Origin: Melioribacter roseus
GTDB taxonomy: Bacteria; Bacteroidota; Ignavibacteria; Ignavibacteriales; Melioribacteraceae
Direction of reading: 5' to 3'
Length of the DNA stretch: 64,000 nt
Assembly: GCA_020724265.1 (NCBI GenBank)
Contig: DYHH01000005.1
Location: 76,650 to 140,649, forward strand
Every line of letters begins with the position of its first letter. Position 1 is the stretch's first letter. This document shows positions 61,559 to 64,000 of the stretch, one piece after another. The position numbers were made by a program, and so were the translations under genes. Under the pieces are notes generated by a model that saw only the letters and a list, made by a program, of their open reading frames with translations, had not been told where the DNA came from and made no database searches.

Positions 61559-63268
61559 TTATGATTTTTCTACAAGGTACCTCTTAATTTTTTGTGTGGT
61601 TGTTTTTTCGAACTCGTTATCTCTTATATAAAATTTTCTTATGTGTTTATAATTTGCAAGTTGTTTATTTGTTTTATCTATCTCTTCTGCTATTTTTTTA
61701 TTTATAAGTTCATCATTTATTTCGACACCTTCATTTTCCGCAAGTTCGATAAATGCTTCCGCATCAACAACAATTTGAACCGCTATTATTTCATCCTGTT
61801 TTTGATCTTTTTCACCGTAGACCATACATTCCAAAATAAACGGACTTCTATTTAAAACGTCTTCAATTTCTTCAGGGAAAACATTCTTACCGCTTTTTGA
61901 AATAATTACATTCTTCTTTCTGCCGGCAATATGGAGGAATCCGTCTTCGTCAACATAACCTTGATCACCTGTTTTGAACCATCCTTTTTCAAAAACTTCC
62001 TCGGTAAGTTTATCATTCTTATAATAGCCCAACATAATGCTGGGACCTTTTGCCCAAATTTCACCAATTCCTTCTTCATCAGGTTCGTTAATTTTAATTT
62101 CTACTCTTGGAAGAGGTATTCCGGCTGCATTATCCTTAAAATAATCGAGCCTGTTTAACGCCAATATCGGTGAAGTTTCAGTTAATCCGTATCCTTGGAT
62201 AAAAGTAAAACCAAGTTCTCGTAAACCTTTTGCAACGAGCGGATCTGGAGCTGCGCCACCTGCAATAAATATTCTTATAGCACCACCAAATTTTTCATGT
62301 AGTTCTTTGAAAATTTTTTGTTTGAGTCCCTTCACCCCTGCGGTTTGTAACAACGAAGTAATTTTCATTAACGGCGGTACAACTTTTGATTTGACTTTAT
62401 CTTCATGAATCGTTTTCATTATACGTTTGAACATTTTATCAAACAATAGCGGTACACCCAATAAAATTGTCGCCTTAACTTTTTGTATATCGTCAACAAC
62501 TGTTTTTAGAGATCTTGCATAATGAGCCGAAGCTCCGCTGTAAAGCGGGCATAACATGCCGCATGTGCACTCATATGTATGATGCATCGGCAATACGGAT
62601 AGAAATCTATCACCCCTACCAATTATTATCATACTGACCATATCAACTAAATTAGCGGCAAGATTGCCTTGAGTAAGCATAACACCTTTTGCTCTGCCGA
62701 GTGACCCGGAAGTAAAAATTATTTCCGCTAAATCATTCGGATTAATTTTCGGCAGTAGTTTTTTATCTGCCATTTCGGCATTGGTTATCAAATCAACCAT
62801 ATAAAGAAAGTTTGCGTCTTCTTTTGTCTGATCCATACAGATAAAGTGCTTTACCTTTTTTAATGCAACATGACTTCCCGAAAAAGTAGAAGAGTATGAT
62901 TCCGAAAAAATAATTGCCTCTGAATCAGACTCGTGAACAATATTAAAGATTTCATTCGTTGTAAGGTTCTTATCGATCGGGACAATAACATAGTTAAAAC
63001 ACATACATGTCAAAAAGCTAATTGCCCATTGAACACGGTTTTCTCCTATAACAGCAATGTGTGCTCTTTCCTGAAGACCTAATTTTTTTAACGCGGTTCC
63101 AAATTTTAATATGTTTTGAAGCAACTCTTCATAAGTCACGGATTTAATCGGAGTTGGATTTAAATCTTCCAATGCAATTTTGTGGGAAAACTTTTCTGCG
63201 CTTTCAAGCATCATCTGCTGAATAGTATTAATTTGCGGGACATCGTAAAGTTTTAGATTTTTTTTCAT
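61559..63268 (-). CDS. Long-chain acyl-CoA synthetase (AMP-binding)
   Basis: Start at 63268 (MKKNLKLYDVPQINT). 569 residues. The adenylate motif is IIFTSGSLGRAKGVMLTQGN, with YGLTETSPI, GWFKTGDQGYVDEDG and GRKKNVIISKSGKNVFPEEIE; the catalytic lysine is near the C-terminus (TTQKIKRYLV). It activates fatty acids to acyl-CoA at the membrane. Weak homology among subgroups leaves acyl-ACP synthetase possible. Confidence 0.9.
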   Translation of the reverse strand: MKKNLKLYDVPQINTIQQMMLESAEKFSHKIALEDLNPTPIKSVTYEELLQNILKFGTALKKLGLQERAHIAVIGENRVQWAISFLTCMCFNYVIVPIDKNLTTNEIFNIVHESDSEAIIFSESYSSTFSGSHVALKKVKHFICMDQTKEDANFLYMVDLITNAEMADKKLLPKINPNDLAEIIFTSGSLGRAKGVMLTQGNLAANLVDMVSMIIIGRGDRFLSVLPMHHTYECTCGMLCPLYSGASAHYARSLKTVVDDIQKVKATILLGVPLLFDKMFKRIMKTIHEDKVKSKVVPPLMKITSLLQTAGVKGLKQKIFKELHEKFGGAIRIFIAGGAAPDPLVAKGLRELGFTFIQGYGLTETSPILALNRLDYFKDNAAGIPLPRVEIKINEPDEEGIGEIWAKGPSIMLGYYKNDKLTEEVFEKGWFKTGDQGYVDEDGFLHIAGRKKNVIISKSGKNVFPEEIEDVLNRSPFILECMVYGEKDQKQDEIIAVQIVVDAEAFIELAENEGVEINDELINKKIAEEIDKTNKQLANYKHIRKFYIRDNEFEKTTTQKIKRYLVEKS

Positions 63269-63328
63269 GACTCTATCTATTTTATTGTTGGATGTTATTA
63301 TCTTGTTTATCCACACAGCATTTTAAAC

Positions 63329-63360
63329 AAAAAAAGGGATAGTTGAAATAACCTATCCCC
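63329..63360 (-). terminator. Terminator of the dipeptidase gene
   Basis: GGGATAG (63336-63342) pairs CTATCCC (63353-63359), extended by TT/AA with a bulged C; seven T follow on the minus strand (63329-63335). It lies 13 bases beyond the stop at 63373. Confidence 0.88.
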
Positions 63361-63372
63361 TTTAATTTATAC

Positions 63373-64000
63373 TTAGTTACTTTTCGCTATTTTTTCAAGA
63401 ATACCGGCAAGAAGTTTATAGAATTTTTCTACATCTTTAATATTAACTCTTTCATCGGGAGAGTGTGCACCTTGAATTGTTGGACCGAAAGAGACCATGT
63501 CTAATCCGGGATATTTATCAGCAAGGATCCCACATTCCAAACCGGCATGAATAGCTTTGATTTCCGGTTCTTTACCATATTGCACTTTGAAAACTTCCTT
63601 GGAGAGTTTAAGAATTTTTGAGTCAAGATTCGGCTGCCAGCCAGGATAACTATCGGCATCTTCTATTTTGTCGATTCCGGCAAGATTGAAAGTTGCTTTT
63701 ACCATTTCGGAAATATTTGTTTTTGCTGCATCAATTGAACTTCTTTGGCTTGTCCCTACTCTCAATTTATCTTCTTGTGTAAATATAGTAGCTAAGTTGG
63801 TTGATGTTTCTACAAGATCAGGAATGTCTGGACTCATTGCCATAATTCCATGTGGAAGAGCGTGTAAAAGATTTACAACTTTATCAGAAAAATCTTTTTT
63901 AAATACTTTTTCATGTTTTGTTTCTTTTTTTGTTAAAGAGACTTTAACTCCGCCGTCATTAACTTTGAATTCGAGTAGAATTTCTTTTACAAAATTATCG
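63373..64000 (-). CDS. pepD: Aminoacyl-histidine dipeptidase PepD, C-terminal part (cut by window edge)
   Basis: The frame is open from base 64000 to the stop at 63373 (about 208 residues) and has no start in the window. The ATG at 63843 is internal; upstream codons continue the protein (VNLLHALPHGIMAMSPDIPDLV). The M20 signature AIHAGLECGILADKYPGLDMVSFGP and the metal His of GAHSPDERV are characteristic of beta-Ala-His/Xaa-His dipeptidases. It degrades small dipeptides in the cytoplasm. Confidence 0.92.
   Translation of the reverse strand, partial: DNFVKEILLEFKVNDGGVKVSLTKKETKHEKVFKKDFSDKVVNLLHALPHGIMAMSPDIPDLVETSTNLATIFTQEDKLRVGTSQRSSIDAAKTNISEMVKATFNLAGIDKIEDADSYPGWQPNLDSKILKLSKEVFKVQYGKEPEIKAIHAGLECGILADKYPGLDMVSFGPTIQGAHSPDERVNIKDVEKFYKLLAGILEKIAKSN

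Overview
The window looks like part of an AT-rich chromosome from the Ignavibacteria or a close relative (Bacteroidota-Chlorobiota group). Four secreted proteins end in the type IX secretion (T9SS) sorting domain that opens with SQNYPNPFNPST, a wording common in Ignavibacteria. A CarboxypepD_reg TonB receptor, KorAB and LolCDE sets and weak ribosome binding sites agree. The lineage is an inference from protein style; no rRNA gene is present.

Layout. 1-2944 (minus): LacI regulator, zinc alcohol dehydrogenase and a secreted protein cut by the window edge, with palindromic operators upstream. 3211-6763 (plus): a small alpha/beta-barrel protein, an exported protein-repair methyltransferase and a membrane spermidine-synthase-like protein. 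7239-11586 (plus): a six-PAS sensor kinase and a single-domain receiver. 11878-21350 (minus): a 2,544-residue secreted protein with a dockerin, followed by a secreted protein with two cohesin-like domains. 21916-22860: LD-carboxypeptidase. 23200-29420: hairpin-rich repeat arrays with a Y1 (REP-associated type) transposase and a T9SS cargo gene lying between repeat blocks. 29565-35449 (minus): TonB receptor and a secreted protein with an exact 1-kb internal duplication, preceded by a four-unit 11-bp direct repeat resembling a PhoP/PhoB box. 35865-37754: acyltransferase and a tRNA cluster (Pro, Arg, His, Glu, Glu). 37977-41102 (plus): LolCDE-type transporter. 41156-50132 (minus): PepA, NrnA, KorAB, DsbD, NadE. 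50362-51727 (plus): PspC and LiaF-like envelope-stress proteins. 52160-58440 (minus): alkyltransferase-like protein, glycosyltransferase, YjbQ, release factor 2 with a programmed frameshift, an AtuA pair, MiaA and a cytosolic Pcm. 58516-59890 (plus): UPF0316 protein, tRNA-Gly, tRNA-Cys, and tRNA-derived fragments carrying palindromic inserts around a GIY-YIG gene. 59957-64000 (minus): GNAT-nitrilase fusion, acyl-CoA ligase, PepD (cut by the edge).

How it fits together. Housekeeping genes are interleaved with a secreted-protein repertoire: surface adhesion or scaffolding (cohesin/dockerin), nutrient uptake (the TonB receptor pair, possibly phosphate-controlled) and envelope maintenance (Lol, DsbD, PspC/LiaF, LD-carboxypeptidase). 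The items most worth follow-up are the tRNA-Cys/GIY-YIG locus, the phosphate-box-like repeat, the cohesin-dockerin pair, the RF2 frameshift at UAA rather than UGA, the transposase-linked 364-bp tandem array, and a 0.44-kb element with terminal inverted repeats.
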